Shown piece by piece: positions 17,055 to 25,412 of a stretch of DNA of 55,257 bases. The first letter of the stretch is position 1. Every line of letters begins with the position of its first letter. The position numbers were made by a program, and so were the translations under genes. Source of the DNA: Citrobacter freundii (lineage in GTDB: Bacteria > Bacteroidota > Bacteroidia > Chitinophagales > Chitinophagaceae); assembly GCA_003243445.1 (NCBI GenBank), contig QFQQ01000040.1:1-55257 (forward strand), read 5' to 3'. The notes beneath the pieces were generated by a model. The model saw only the letters and a list, made by a program, of their open reading frames with translations, made no database searches and was not told the DNA's origin.

Positions 17055-18755
17055 CTAACCAACTGCAGGAGCCATGTCTTTTTCCGGAAGGTTTGTCTTT
17101 ACCGCACATGGATTCCCTTCATACATTTTTTCATAATACTCCCTCACCATCCTGATGCTATCGAATTGCGGTATGATATCCCGCATCGCTGATTTTATGA
17201 TCCCACACCAGGCGGGCTGGTCATCATAATACATCGGGATCACTTTTTTCTCAAGCAGATCATACAAAGCGTTCGCATCAGCTTCGTCCTGCTGATGTTC
17301 ATGCAGCCTGGTATCAGCGGGAGGAATAATGAAACAGTTCACGTTATCCTTTGCAAACTCAGGAACCCATCCATCGGGAATGGAAACATTTACCGCTCCA
17401 TTCATTGCGGCGGACATTCCGCTTGTACCCGAGGCTTCATGGGTCAGCCTGGGCAGGTTCAACCACACATCCGCGCCCTGCTTAAGCATCCTGGACAACT
17501 TCATTTCATACCCTGACAAAATAGAACAGTTGGGATAGCTCTTGCATACATTCACGATCTTATCAAATGATGCGATGCTGGTATAATCCATCGGGTGAGG
17601 CTTGCCGGCCCATATCAGCTGGACAGGCCGGTCTTTGCTGGTGATCAACCTGTTGAATCTTTCCATATTGTTCAATAACAATTCGGGTCTTTTATAACCA
17701 CCAAATCTTTTCGCAAATACGATTGTCAGAATATTTTCATCGTAGATCTCGCCATTCTGATCAGCTACTTCTTCAAACAACTGGCGCTTCAACTCGTGTT
17801 TCCGTGCGCGAAGCGCTTCGTCGCTCTGCGTATACATTGCTTTATACAAGATATCATCATGCCAGTATGAGAAGCTCTGGGCATTAGTGATATTGATCAT
17901 CTGACAGATATCATTATATTCAATCCAGCTATTCTGAAGACTTTGAAGATGAAGTTTGGATACGCTGTTGGCAATCCCGGCAAACCTTAGCGCCGTCAGT
18001 GTATGATCGAGCGTATCGTTGGACACACCGGTGATCTTACGCACTTCGTCCATTGGAAGATCAAGAAAAAAGCCGGCCTTGTTAAGGAGGGAAACGCTGC
18101 TTTGCTGGTTTCCGCCGGGCTCGGGAGTGTGATTCGTGAATATCAGCCGGCTTTTAACATCTTTCAAATTACCTGATCTTTTATAGAGATGGAATGCAAG
18201 AGGTAATGCATGTGATTCATTTAAATGATAGATATCCGGCAACCAGTTCAATGCTTCCAGCAGTTTAGCCCCACCATCTCCCAGCAGGATCGCCGCAGCT
18301 AATTTTGTTTCGGGATTTGAATCGTATAATTTATAACAGATCGTCTTCGTCAGATAATCGTTTTCAGGAATATCGGTACTCAGAAAAAAGACGGGCGCAG
18401 TGTGAAATACTTCCGGAGCAAGGTAAAAAGCTGTTGCAGTTACATCATGACCAAATACCCGGATCGTGATCTTTATATCGGTCTTCTTCAAAAAACCATA
18501 GTTCTTTTCCTGAAACTGCACATCCATCGATTGATCTGCTTTTCTCACCTGATCATAATATCCGTACTTCCATAAGATGCCGATCCCAACGACCGGCATC
18601 TTCAATTCGTATGCACTGCGCAGATAAGAACCTGCCAGAAAACCCAGGCCACCCGCATACGTTTTCAACGGCTGATGAATACCAAACTCCATGCAGAAAT
18701 AAGCTACTTTGGGTTTGAAACCGGTTCCACTATTATATAAAAAGGAAAACGACAT
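17055..18755 (-). CDS. Alpha-glucan phosphorylase-like GT-B enzyme lacking the PLP lysine
   Basis: 566 aa with the glucan phosphorylase fold: N-terminal KVAYFCMEFGIHQPLKTYAG, then AKRFGGYKRPELLL and HEASGTSGMSAAMNG near residue 440-452. In active phosphorylases the last motif has Lys (GTSGMKAAMNG), which binds pyridoxal phosphate; here it is Ser448. The enzyme is also shorter than the ~700-850-aa forms, lacking the N-terminal extension. It may thus be a PLP-independent glycosyltransferase acting on glycogen or a related glucan, or inactive. The start at 18755 is favoured because KVAYF follows closely. One exact box lies only 18 bp upstream, an atypical position. Confidence 0.75.
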   Translation of the reverse strand: MSFSFLYNSGTGFKPKVAYFCMEFGIHQPLKTYAGGLGFLAGSYLRSAYELKMPVVGIGILWKYGYYDQVRKADQSMDVQFQEKNYGFLKKTDIKITIRVFGHDVTATAFYLAPEVFHTAPVFFLSTDIPENDYLTKTICYKLYDSNPETKLAAAILLGDGGAKLLEALNWLPDIYHLNESHALPLAFHLYKRSGNLKDVKSRLIFTNHTPEPGGNQQSSVSLLNKAGFFLDLPMDEVRKITGVSNDTLDHTLTALRFAGIANSVSKLHLQSLQNSWIEYNDICQMINITNAQSFSYWHDDILYKAMYTQSDEALRARKHELKRQLFEEVADQNGEIYDENILTIVFAKRFGGYKRPELLLNNMERFNRLITSKDRPVQLIWAGKPHPMDYTSIASFDKIVNVCKSYPNCSILSGYEMKLSRMLKQGADVWLNLPRLTHEASGTSGMSAAMNGAVNVSIPDGWVPEFAKDNVNCFIIPPADTRLHEHQQDEADANALYDLLEKKVIPMYYDDQPAWCGIIKSAMRDIIPQFDSIRMVREYYEKMYEGNPCAVKTNLPEKDMAPAVG

Positions 18756-18857
18756 ATACAGCGTAATTGATTGGCATCATTGCAAGGCTGATCCGCCAGG
18801 GCAACAATGAATTAAAGTTTGTACAGTGAAAAGATGGTGGCTGAGATCTTCTTCGGG

Positions 18858-19124
18858 CTAGATGCCGGCATGCTGCCATCTTTTCAAACGTGGCAGCATC
18901 GCTATTGATTGTTGTATGATATTATCCGGTAAATGTTGTTTCTTCATCTCGGATTTTGCGATATCCATCATTTTTTCAAGGGTCATAGCGGGGTCAGTGA
19001 AAGCGCCGTCTTTGTAGCAGAATTTGCAATAAGTATCGCTTTTTGATCCATCTTTTTCTGTACCGCGGTCTTCAGGATTATCCAGCGGCATGGTACAACT
19101 CTGACAGAATTTTCTTGTTTTCAT
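18858..19124 (-). CDS. Putative zinc-ribbon protein
   Basis: 88 aa. Cys pairs CQSC near the N-terminus (FCQSCTMPLD) and CKFC (YCKFCYKDGAF) form a four-Cys zinc site, followed by a helical tail. This matches the small 'putative zinc ribbon' family of bacteria that is often seen as a stand-alone protein. Cytosolic. No operator box was found. The function is unknown. It lies between the phosphorylase-like gene and the phosphoribosyltransferase on the same strand; the 225-bp gap before the latter shows no other gene. Confidence 0.75.
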   Translation of the reverse strand: MKTRKFCQSCTMPLDNPEDRGTEKDGSKSDTYCKFCYKDGAFTDPAMTLEKMMDIAKSEMKKQHLPDNIIQQSIAMLPRLKRWQHAGI

Positions 19125-19349
19125 TTTTTGTTATTTAGCATATGTATTTAAAATCGAAGGATTTCTCAGGGATAAATTAGTGTATTCAGCACTGCCGGAA
19201 CTGACAGCAGGTGAACAAGCTCGCATACGATCACCACTAATGCTGAAAGTTGTTGTTTTCGCGTGCAAATGTTTTGTTCTTATATTGGTCTATTATTTTC
19301 CGGATCGGCTTATTTTTTTATCCAGGATATGTGTTCAACTATTGCCTTC

Positions 19350-19982
19350 TTATCCCGCCTGCCTCATCTCCCTCAACCTGTTGAGGTAAAAAGTAACATC
19401 AATATCACTGACCTGGGAGAAGTCTTCATAGAAGGAACCTACGCCCGGGAAATGCTCGGGGCATTCAACGGTTATGATTTCATCCACTTCCCCGGAGAGT
19501 TTGCGTATAGCGGTTCTCGATGCTACCGGAACGGCAACAACTATTTTACGCGGCCGGCTTTTGCGAAGCAATTTCACGGTTGCAAGCATTGTATTTCCTG
19601 TGGCGATCCCATCGTCAATCACTATGACTGTTTTTCCTTCGATTGATTCAGGCTCATTCGTACCCATAAAACGTCGCTGCATTTCCCTTAATCTTTTCCG
19701 GATGCCGCTGAGCTCTTCTTCAATGTATTCATCAGAAACATATATGCCCTGCACAACAAAATGATCATTCAGGCTTGCGGCTCCGATTGCATATTCCTTG
19801 TTTTCGGGATGACCGATCTTTTTAGTAAGAACAATATCGATAGGTAATCCCAGTTCCTTTGCCACTACATAAGCCACGGGCACTCCCCCACGCGGAACTG
19901 CCAATACAACACCATCCTTATTAGCATACTTTTTCAGTCTGGCACCCAATAGCAGGCCAGCTTCTATCCTGTTTTTAAACAT
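19350..19982 (-). CDS. Phosphoribosyltransferase-domain protein
   Basis: 210 aa, type I PRTase fold. The PRPP-binding loop VIVIDDGIATGNT is at residues 119-131. The N-terminal VLAVPRGGVPVAYVVAKELG and LTKKIGHPENKEYAIGAAS are typical of the stand-alone PRTase family found near USPs and dienelactone hydrolases. DosR-regulon members Rv0571c and Rv2030c contain related domains. The substrate is unknown. It probably follows the YciE/F-like gene in one operon (56-bp gap). A half-site-like TGATAACGACCG (20047-20058) lies upstream but does not meet the consensus. Confidence 0.85.
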   Translation of the reverse strand: MFKNRIEAGLLLGARLKKYANKDGVVLAVPRGGVPVAYVVAKELGLPIDIVLTKKIGHPENKEYAIGAASLNDHFVVQGIYVSDEYIEEELSGIRKRLREMQRRFMGTNEPESIEGKTVIVIDDGIATGNTMLATVKLLRKSRPRKIVVAVPVASRTAIRKLSGEVDEIITVECPEHFPGVGSFYEDFSQVSDIDVTFYLNRLREMRQAG

Positions 19983-20038
19983 ATGTTTTTCGTTAGCGTT
20001 AGCGAATAAGTATTATCAAAGGCATCATCGCGACCTGG

Positions 20039-20563
20039 TCACTTTGTGATAACGACCGGTGTTCTCGCTCTCAGATTGATCTCATGTTCTGCAAGCTGCG
20101 ATAAGCGGTCATCGATATGCTTTTCGTTTACTTCCATTTCATGAAAAGCAGCAGCCGCCGCTCCGAGATCTAGCTCCCTTGAGAATGCAGCAGAAGTTCC
20201 AAATATGCTGATCTTATAATGGTTGATGCATTGTACCGATGACAGCAAACAAGCGTCTTTCACTTCCGCGTCAACACACAATTTCAGCCTGGCATCCGTT
20301 TCATGAATGAACGATTGCATTACACGGTCATTCAGATTAAACAGATTACTTTCTTCGTTTTGCAGAAAAGTCTCAAGTTTTTCGATATGCTGCTGAACAA
20401 AACCCGCATACTTTAACAATACCGTTTTCAACGGCAATGAATTAGCCTGACTGATCCATTTGTCAAGATGATCTTTCAGCTGTATTTCGGCTGTCATAAA
20501 ACGGTTAGCCTCATATTGAAGTAAATGATGTAGTGTAGCGATCGCTTTTTCATTCTGCTCCAT
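20039..20563 (-). CDS. YciE/YciF-like (DUF892) ferritin-like protein
   Basis: 174 aa, all-helical, with Glu/His-containing helices (residues about 8-35, 50-70, 85-110, 120-170) resembling the DUF892 stress proteins, which form ferritin-like dimers. It lacks a signal peptide. It is the first gene behind two perfect operator boxes 22 bp apart and a TAGATTTA -7 element, the cleanest promoter of the island together with those at 1947 and 35570. Whether metal ligands are complete cannot be judged by eye. Confidence 0.65.
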   Translation of the reverse strand: MEQNEKAIATLHHLLQYEANRFMTAEIQLKDHLDKWISQANSLPLKTVLLKYAGFVQQHIEKLETFLQNEESNLFNLNDRVMQSFIHETDARLKLCVDAEVKDACLLSSVQCINHYKISIFGTSAAFSRELDLGAAAAAFHEMEVNEKHIDDRLSQLAEHEINLRARTPVVITK

Positions 20564-20579
20564 AGCACTTAATTTTTTG

Positions 20580-20645
20580 TAAATCTAGCCGCAGGCAAAC
20601 AGTTAAAAGAATGACTGCTATCAAAGGCTTGTCTGACGGCTATCA
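20580..20645 (-). promoter_or_regulatory. Two exact FNR/CRP-type boxes and -7 element
   Basis: TGACTGCTATCA (20612-20623) and TGACGGCTATCA (20634-20645) lie 22 bp apart, centred 54.5 and 76.5 bp before the start at 20563. TAGATTTA on the minus strand (20580-20587) falls at -7 if the proximal box is at -41.5. Confidence 0.85.
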
Positions 20646-20777
20646 TTTTTCTTTGCCTGGAAAAGATCTTTCTTTGAAGAAACTATACGCCGTATGAGCT
20701 GTACGGAAATCATGTTTCCATCCGTCCGTTCAGGTATGCCAGAGACCTGTCCATTGGGTGTATAACTTAAAAACATC

Positions 20778-20981
20778 ATGATGTCAAAGACAAATAAATC
20801 AGCGATCATCCGGAAACCCAGGTTGGACGGGCAACAAACTGAGCAGGGGTTGAAAATAGACCAGGACGGAGAAGATATTCCTTTTATAGACAGTCCCGAT
20901 CCGGAGATCGTTCCTCCTCCGGAAGAAGAGCTTCAGATCACCCCGCCTTATGAAGCACCACCTGACGGTGAAGGCCCGTAA
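20778..20981 (+). CDS. Small acidic proline-rich protein
   Basis: 67 aa. The N-terminal third is basic; the rest is acidic and proline-rich (PDPEIVPPPEEELQ and PPYEAPPDGEGP), so probably disordered. No family is recognised. It ends 10 bp before the PEBP gene and may be cotranscribed with it. The in-frame second Met (MSKTN) is an equally good start. The box pair at 20612-20645 is 130-160 bp upstream and faces the other gene. Confidence 0.5.
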   Translation: MMSKTNKSAIIRKPRLDGQQTEQGLKIDQDGEDIPFIDSPDPEIVPPPEEELQITPPYEAPPDGEGP

Positions 20982-20991
20982 ACAAATTAAT

Positions 20992-21504
20992 ATGAAACAT
21001 ACTGCATTCAGCGGCGATGCCGAAAAAGCGATCAGCTATAAAGAGCTGAAAATATCCAGCAGCGCTTTCAGCGATGGAGGGGTGATCCCACTGAAATACG
21101 CCTGCGATGGCGACAATATAAGTCCGCCGCTGAGCATTGCACATGTTCCTGAACAGGCGCTCAGCCTGTTGATAGTAATGGAGGATATCGATGCGCCCAT
21201 TCGCTCCTGGACGCACTGGCTTGCCTGGAATATCCCCGTGACACATCATATCAATGAAGGCCGGCTACATGGGACACAGGGACTGAATGATTTTGGTCAC
21301 CTTCACTATACGGGACCATGCCCCGCTTCGGGAACGCATCGGTACGCATTCCGGATCTATGCGCTTGATATGGTACTTGACATGCCTTTTCATACACACA
21401 AATTCAGATTGCAAAAAGAGATAAGCGGACACGTGATCGCATTCGGCGAACTTACCGGACTATATACAAAGAAGGAAAAGCATTTTGCAGACACAATGAT
21501 ATAG
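20992..21504 (+). CDS. PEBP / YbhB-YbcL family protein
   Basis: 170 aa from the ATG at 20992; a longer frame from 20950 overlaps the small gene. The phosphatidylethanolamine-binding protein fold is shown by IPLKYACDGDNISPPLSI, MEDIDAPIRSWTHWLAWNIP and TGPCPASGTHRYAFRIYALD, with the ligand-pocket Asp, His and GTHRY residues. No signal peptide. Bacterial YbhB/YbcL proteins bind small anionic ligands, but their role is unclear. It is convergent with the CDP-alcohol phosphatidyltransferase. An imperfect hairpin at about 21531-21579 may terminate both. Confidence 0.88.
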   Translation: MKHTAFSGDAEKAISYKELKISSSAFSDGGVIPLKYACDGDNISPPLSIAHVPEQALSLLIVMEDIDAPIRSWTHWLAWNIPVTHHINEGRLHGTQGLNDFGHLHYTGPCPASGTHRYAFRIYALDMVLDMPFHTHKFRLQKEISGHVIAFGELTGLYTKKEKHFADTMI

Positions 21505-21675
21505 CGTCGCCGCTGCGGGACCATTTGATCGCTGTCCGCCCTGCTCACCACTGAGTACGCTCACTGTACAGGGTGACAGGCATCATTGTAATGTGTTGTG
21601 CATCCGGAATATCTTCAAATTCATTTCCCGGTTGCAGTCGATCATTGAGCAAACAAGGATCAGGAATAATATTTT

Positions 21676-22251
21676 TTATATCTGTCTTCCCCTGATAACC
21701 CAGTATATCCCTTTGATGTTCGCGCGCCAGCGTTTCAGCATTAACACCAGGATGATCTCTTCGATCAGATCCAGTGCTGTAAGAATGATAGTAAGACGGA
21801 AGAACACATAGGGCGTTTTTTCGCAGAAAAACAACAAAATGAAAAATACGCCCTGCATTACAGCCGCCATTTTAGCAATGTATGTATGAAAGCTCGTCAT
21901 CTTCCTGTAGCGTATAAAGGCAAGCACCAGTTGAACCAGGAACAGCGTTGCCAGTGCGATCATTACCGGATATTCCTGTTTAACAAAATCAGGCCTGAAT
22001 ATGATCATTCCCGCAACGGCAGCTAAAACTGTAAGGTCATCACCTATTGAATCAAGCCTGGACCCAAATATACTTGTCACGTGAAAATGACGTGAAAGAG
22101 CTCCGTCAATGGCATCCGTAAAAAAGCTTACGGCAAGCAGCCATCTGAATGCTACAGATTGGCCGTTGATCGCAAGCATAATGAGTACCGGCGCCATAGT
22201 AAACCGGTAAAATGTCAATGCATTGATAAAGTAATAATTGCGTGTGTGCAT
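21676..22251 (-). CDS. CDP-alcohol phosphatidyltransferase family protein
   Basis: 191 aa from the ATG at 22251 (MHTRNYYFINALTFYR); a longer frame begins at 22287. The family motif Dx2DGx2(A/S)Rx8Gx3Dx3D is present as DAIDGALSRHFHVTSIFG followed by SRLDSIGDD, with all four Asp. About five or six membrane helices. It transfers a phosphatidyl group from CDP-diacylglycerol (or a similar donor) to an alcohol acceptor at the inner membrane; the acceptor is not predictable. It may be the last gene of an RNR-remnant/USP transcript, with a 136-bp gap. Confidence 0.85.
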   Translation of the reverse strand: MHTRNYYFINALTFYRFTMAPVLIMLAINGQSVAFRWLLAVSFFTDAIDGALSRHFHVTSIFGSRLDSIGDDLTVLAAVAGMIIFRPDFVKQEYPVMIALATLFLVQLVLAFIRYRKMTSFHTYIAKMAAVMQGVFFILLFFCEKTPYVFFRLTIILTALDLIEEIILVLMLKRWRANIKGIYWVIRGRQI

Positions 22252-22387
22252 AAGATAACGTGTTGTCAATTGCCGGAAAAGCAACACCTGTTATGCAATC
22301 TGCCGTGTTCAGCTATTTTCAGTGATGATCTCCTGCGAGGATAAGTACAGGCAGGCTGGAATGCTTCACAACAGTCTGTATGGTAAA

Positions 22388-23138
22388 TCACCAGAAATAT
22401 CTCCATACAAAAGGATGATGCCTGGCAACCATTACCCGCAGATCAGTCGGATGATTCTGGGTATATTGCAGTACGGCCAGGCCCGTATCATCATTTTCAA
22501 GAGTAACGTACTGATAAGATACTTTTGACAGCATCCGGCCGATATCCAATTTTGCAGACACCTGCCCCTCTGATCCGTCAGCTCCCCTACCTTCCACGTG
22601 GATCACATCCAGTGAAGCGTTTTGTGACTGTACGATTTCAAACAACGGGTCAAAGCATGCATAATTGGAAAGATAGCTGAACTCAAGGGCCAGTACAATA
22701 TGTTTCAGATCGACCAGCGGTGAATCTTCCGGAATAACCAGTACCGGTTTGTGCGCACGCCTGATGATCCTGGATAAAGTATTTCCCGTTATATTCGATC
22801 CCTGTTTCAGACCTACGATCGTGAGATCGAATGCCTCATCTTTCAAGATTTTACGGATAGTGTTTCCCTTAAATCCAACCCGAACCTGTCCTTTCACAAG
22901 CGTATTATATCTGCGGGACAAAAAATCAATTTCTTCCAGCATCTTTCCATCTTTTTCTTCCCGCTTGCCACTGACAGTCACTTTCCAGGGTTCTGGCCCA
23001 ACGGTTGCAGGAACCGCGTCTGTATATACATGCAGAAGTTCTACTTCTGCACCAACTGCAGCTGCAAACCTTACTGCAAACTCTGCAGCATGCCGGGATG
23101 CATTGGAAAAATTCACCGGTACAAGTATTTTTTTCCAT
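22388..23138 (-). pseudogene. Universal stress protein with a frame disruption at an A7 run
   Basis: From 23116 the frame encodes a complete tandem-UspA protein (from NFSNASRHAAEFA to the end), but the first strand KKILVPV lies upstream with no start codon in frame. On the minus strand an ATG at 23138 opens ATG-G followed by seven A's; with six A's it would read MEKILVPVNFSNAS, exactly the family start. So either a one-base indel (mutation or sequencing error) in the homopolymer, or slippage at A7, is needed to make the full protein. A GTG start at 23116 would lack the first beta strand. The second domain has HIVLALEFSYLSNYA. Confidence 0.7.
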
Positions 23139-23179
23139 AGATCAATATTTGATTAATGACACCATTGAACAATTTGATT

Positions 23180-23598
23180 TCAAGCGCAAACCTTGCATGC
23201 AACCTCATCTGTTTCCAGTCCCTGGTTCATGACCTGCTGCCCCTTTGACTTATTTCTGAAAACGGTAAGTCCTTTTGCTTTTCCGTGCCATGCCTCCACC
23301 GCTTTGCTGGATCAATGCCGCCTGTTTCAATGTATCAAATATTGCCGCAAGATTGTCTTCTACAGGAAGAACAAAACATGCACTCAATTGATTGAGAGCG
23401 GTGCCTGCATTTATCAACTTCGGCGAATTGGGAAGAAAACGCAGCTCTGTCATCATCTCCGTTGCCCCATTTTGTTTCTGCTGAAGCAACCTTCGTAGCT
23501 ACCCGCTTAAATAGTTGTGCAGGCGCTTCCCGCCGGCCATTATTCAGCAGGTAACGACTTTCAAGCACTTTTATCGCATTAACGGACAGTTGAAGCAT
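23180..23598 (-). pseudogene. nrdJ: Class II ribonucleotide reductase (NrdJ/NrdZ) remnant with large internal deletion
   Basis: Three frames join to an N-terminus plus a C-terminus of a B12-dependent RNR. First frame: LSVNAIKVLESRYLLNNG and FKRVATKVASAETKWG. Then a one-base shift near 23480 leads to MMTELRFLPNSPKLINAG, NQLSACFVLPVED and AALIQQSGGG. There the sequence jumps, in a third frame, to AVEAWHGKAKGLTVFRNKSK and ends EVACKVCA-stop at 23180. The whole catalytic barrel is missing: roughly 145 residues remain of about 700-900. The remnant keeps a good operator box upstream and lies 41 bp before the USP, so it may survive as the leader of that transcript. NrdZ is a DosR-regulon gene in mycobacteria. 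Confidence 0.8.
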
Positions 23599-23623
23599 AT
23601 ATAAGCGCGTTTGGGACAGAATA

Positions 23624-23688
23624 GAAAATTAGTCCTTCGGCGTTGTTTGCATGCTGACCGGCATCAACGAAAACCGTGACTGTCCTCA
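23624..23688 (-). promoter_or_regulatory. FNR/CRP-type box pair and -7 element upstream of the RNR remnant
   Basis: The exact box TGACCGGCATCA (23655-23666) has a degenerate partner TGACTGTCCTCA (23677-23688) 22 bp upstream. TAATTTTC on the minus strand (23624-23631) fits the -7. The region is also 100-130 bp upstream of the divergent baeRF gene. Confidence 0.7.
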
Positions 23689-23789
23689 TTTGCATTCATC
23701 CCGTCATTTCGTTTTTTTGGCGCTGATTTTAATAGGCAGATTATCCCGATAATAGGGGGTTAGGCTGACACCAACTAAAATAAATTCTT

Positions 23790-24917
23790 ATGCAAAAGAA
23801 TAAAACCAGTATCGGAGAGATTTCCCTGCTTCGTGGGGAAAGAGGCGGCATTTGCGTCACCATCATAGTGCCTGTTTATCCCGCTTTGCCAAAAGCAAAT
23901 GCTGTTAGCATGCACAAATTGATGCGAAGAACGCGGCAAGTACTGCGCAACAATTATAAACCGGAAGAGGTCGCTAATCTGCTCGGCAAACTGGATGAGC
24001 TATTGGCCGCGATCCACTATGGTCCGGGCACCGAGGGCATAGGCATTTACCTATCTGAAGCCATCAGTCATTGTGCCTATTTCCCGTTTGCAGTACGCGA
24101 ACGCATTATGGTCAGTGACCGTTTCGAGTTGCGCGAATTGTTATACAAAGAAGATTATGCCAATCCATATTGTGTATTATTGCTTACCGAACAACATGCC
24201 CGCCTTTTTCACGGTGTATGGAATGTGATCAATGAAGTAAGCGACCATCATTTTCCGCTGACAAACGACGCCGAATATATTTATGCCAAACCTTCCCATA
24301 GTTCGTCCGAAGCAGGTTATGCGCACGTGAAAAGCTTCGAAAAAGATAAATCCGAACTTGAATCGATCCGGCTGAAAGAATTTTTCAGGACCGTCGATAA
24401 AGGACTTGATCAATATCTTATTTCCGGCAGACCGCTGATCGTTCTAGCAGTACGAAAAGAACTTGCTTTTTTCTCTGATGTAAGCCACCACAACAAAAGC
24501 ATTATTGGTAAAGCGGAAGGCGACTATGACAAAGCAGACCTGAAACAGCTCGTTGAGATCGCATGGCCGCTGATGCGCAATCATCTGGATCAACAGCATC
24601 TCACGTTGTTAAAAGAACTGAATGAAAAGGTCGGCGCAGGCATGAGCATTCCCGGCGTACAGGATACCTGGGCAGCTGCTCATGAAGGCAAAGGCCTGAA
24701 GCTGCTGGTTGAGAAAGATTACAGGCAGCCTGGGTTTCTCGCCGAAAACGAATTCCATTTATTTCTGCGTCCGCCTAAAAAAACCGTCCGCATACTTTCG
24801 GACGCTGTGGACGATCTGATTGATACTGTTCTGGAGAAGAACGGGGAAGTTCATTTTTTTGAAAACGGCGCACTGCGGGAATACCGCCATATTGCAATGA
24901 TCTCACGCTATAGATAA
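23790..24917 (+). CDS. baeRF family 3-type release-factor-like protein
   Basis: 375 aa. The build and conserved blocks place it with the baeRF_family3-type proteins: GIGIYLSEAISHCAYFPF, VLLLTEQHARLFHG (the strand equivalent to eRF1 domain 2), RPLIVLAVRKELAFF, and C-terminal VDDLIDTVLEKNGEVHFFEN. It is a paralogue of the protein at 5872. It is divergent from the RNR remnant. Only a poor box (TGATTTTAATAG at 23724-23735) lies at the standard distance, so its control is less clear. Probable role: ribosome- or RNA-related function in dormancy; unproven. Confidence 0.75.
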   Translation: MQKNKTSIGEISLLRGERGGICVTIIVPVYPALPKANAVSMHKLMRRTRQVLRNNYKPEEVANLLGKLDELLAAIHYGPGTEGIGIYLSEAISHCAYFPFAVRERIMVSDRFELRELLYKEDYANPYCVLLLTEQHARLFHGVWNVINEVSDHHFPLTNDAEYIYAKPSHSSSEAGYAHVKSFEKDKSELESIRLKEFFRTVDKGLDQYLISGRPLIVLAVRKELAFFSDVSHHNKSIIGKAEGDYDKADLKQLVEIAWPLMRNHLDQQHLTLLKELNEKVGAGMSIPGVQDTWAAAHEGKGLKLLVEKDYRQPGFLAENEFHLFLRPPKKTVRILSDAVDDLIDTVLEKNGEVHFFENGALREYRHIAMISRYR

Positions 24918-24948
24918 ACAGTTGGTTGACTTTTGATAAATCAGTTTT

Positions 24949-25089
24949 ATGAAAAAGACAAGATCGCGAAAAGAAAATAAGCCGCCCCAGTTATTGGAGA
25001 AGTGGCCGGGCGGGCATCAAAGAGGAAGGCTGGATTCTCCTGTAAGCAACAAACTTCCAGTAAAGCCTGAAAAGAAAAAACGGAATTAA
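24949..25089 (+). CDS. Small basic hypothetical protein
   Basis: 46 aa, strongly basic (starts MKKTRSRKENKPP, ends KPEKKKRN), with a central PPQLLEKWPGGHQRGRL. It begins 31 bp after the baeRF stop on the same strand and may be cotranscribed. A short Lys/Arg-rich protein next to a release-factor-like gene could contact RNA or ribosomes, but no family is recognised. The 320 bp from its stop to 25412 hold no gene, only hairpins at 25122-25142 (CCGGCGG/CCGCCGG) and 25363-25380. Confidence 0.4.
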   Translation: MKKTRSRKENKPPQLLEKWPGGHQRGRLDSPVSNKLPVKPEKKKRN

Positions 25090-25356
25090 GCCTGTTTGCT
25101 TTACCCGAAGCAGGTTGCTTTCCGGCGGATAAATGCCGCCGGTCAGGCAGCGTTTCATCTGTCTTTATCAGTAATTTATTTTATATCACGCTTCTATCAA
25201 TATCCGTATACCGCGGTTGTTGACGAAAAGCTTCCTTACCGTTCTCTCCTTCTTACCGGTTTATTTTTTACTGTTAAGTCGATAGAGGTTGCAAGGGAAC
25301 ATTCAATCTGATATTTAACTTTTGATGGCCGTTAGATGTCGGCACAACAGGCGCAC

Positions 25357-25380
25357 AAAAATGCCGCCTAATCAGGCGGC
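25357..25380 (-). terminator. Rho-independent terminator of the first BON gene
   Basis: On the minus strand GCCGCCT-gatt-AGGCGGC is followed by ATTTTTG, 33 bp after the stop codon. Confidence 0.85.
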
Positions 25381-25412
25381 GGGAAACACAGGTGTTTATA
25401 TCCGGAACTTCA

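Noticed and set aside
18768..18779. Exact box TGATTGGCATCA just upstream of the phosphorylase-like gene
   Set aside because: It is centred only 18 bp before the start codon, has no partner at 22 bp, and would put the start of transcription inside the gene. Counted as a motif match but not called as an activating promoter; a chance match or repressor position is possible.
21552..21563. TGAGTACGCTCA, a TGA-N6-TCA match
   Set aside because: It is between two convergent genes, in the loop region of a likely terminator hairpin, so not a promoter site.
25096..25311. 71-codon plus-strand frame after the small basic gene
   Set aside because: It needs a non-ATG start, has an unconvincing composition and overlaps a hairpin; no supporting motif.
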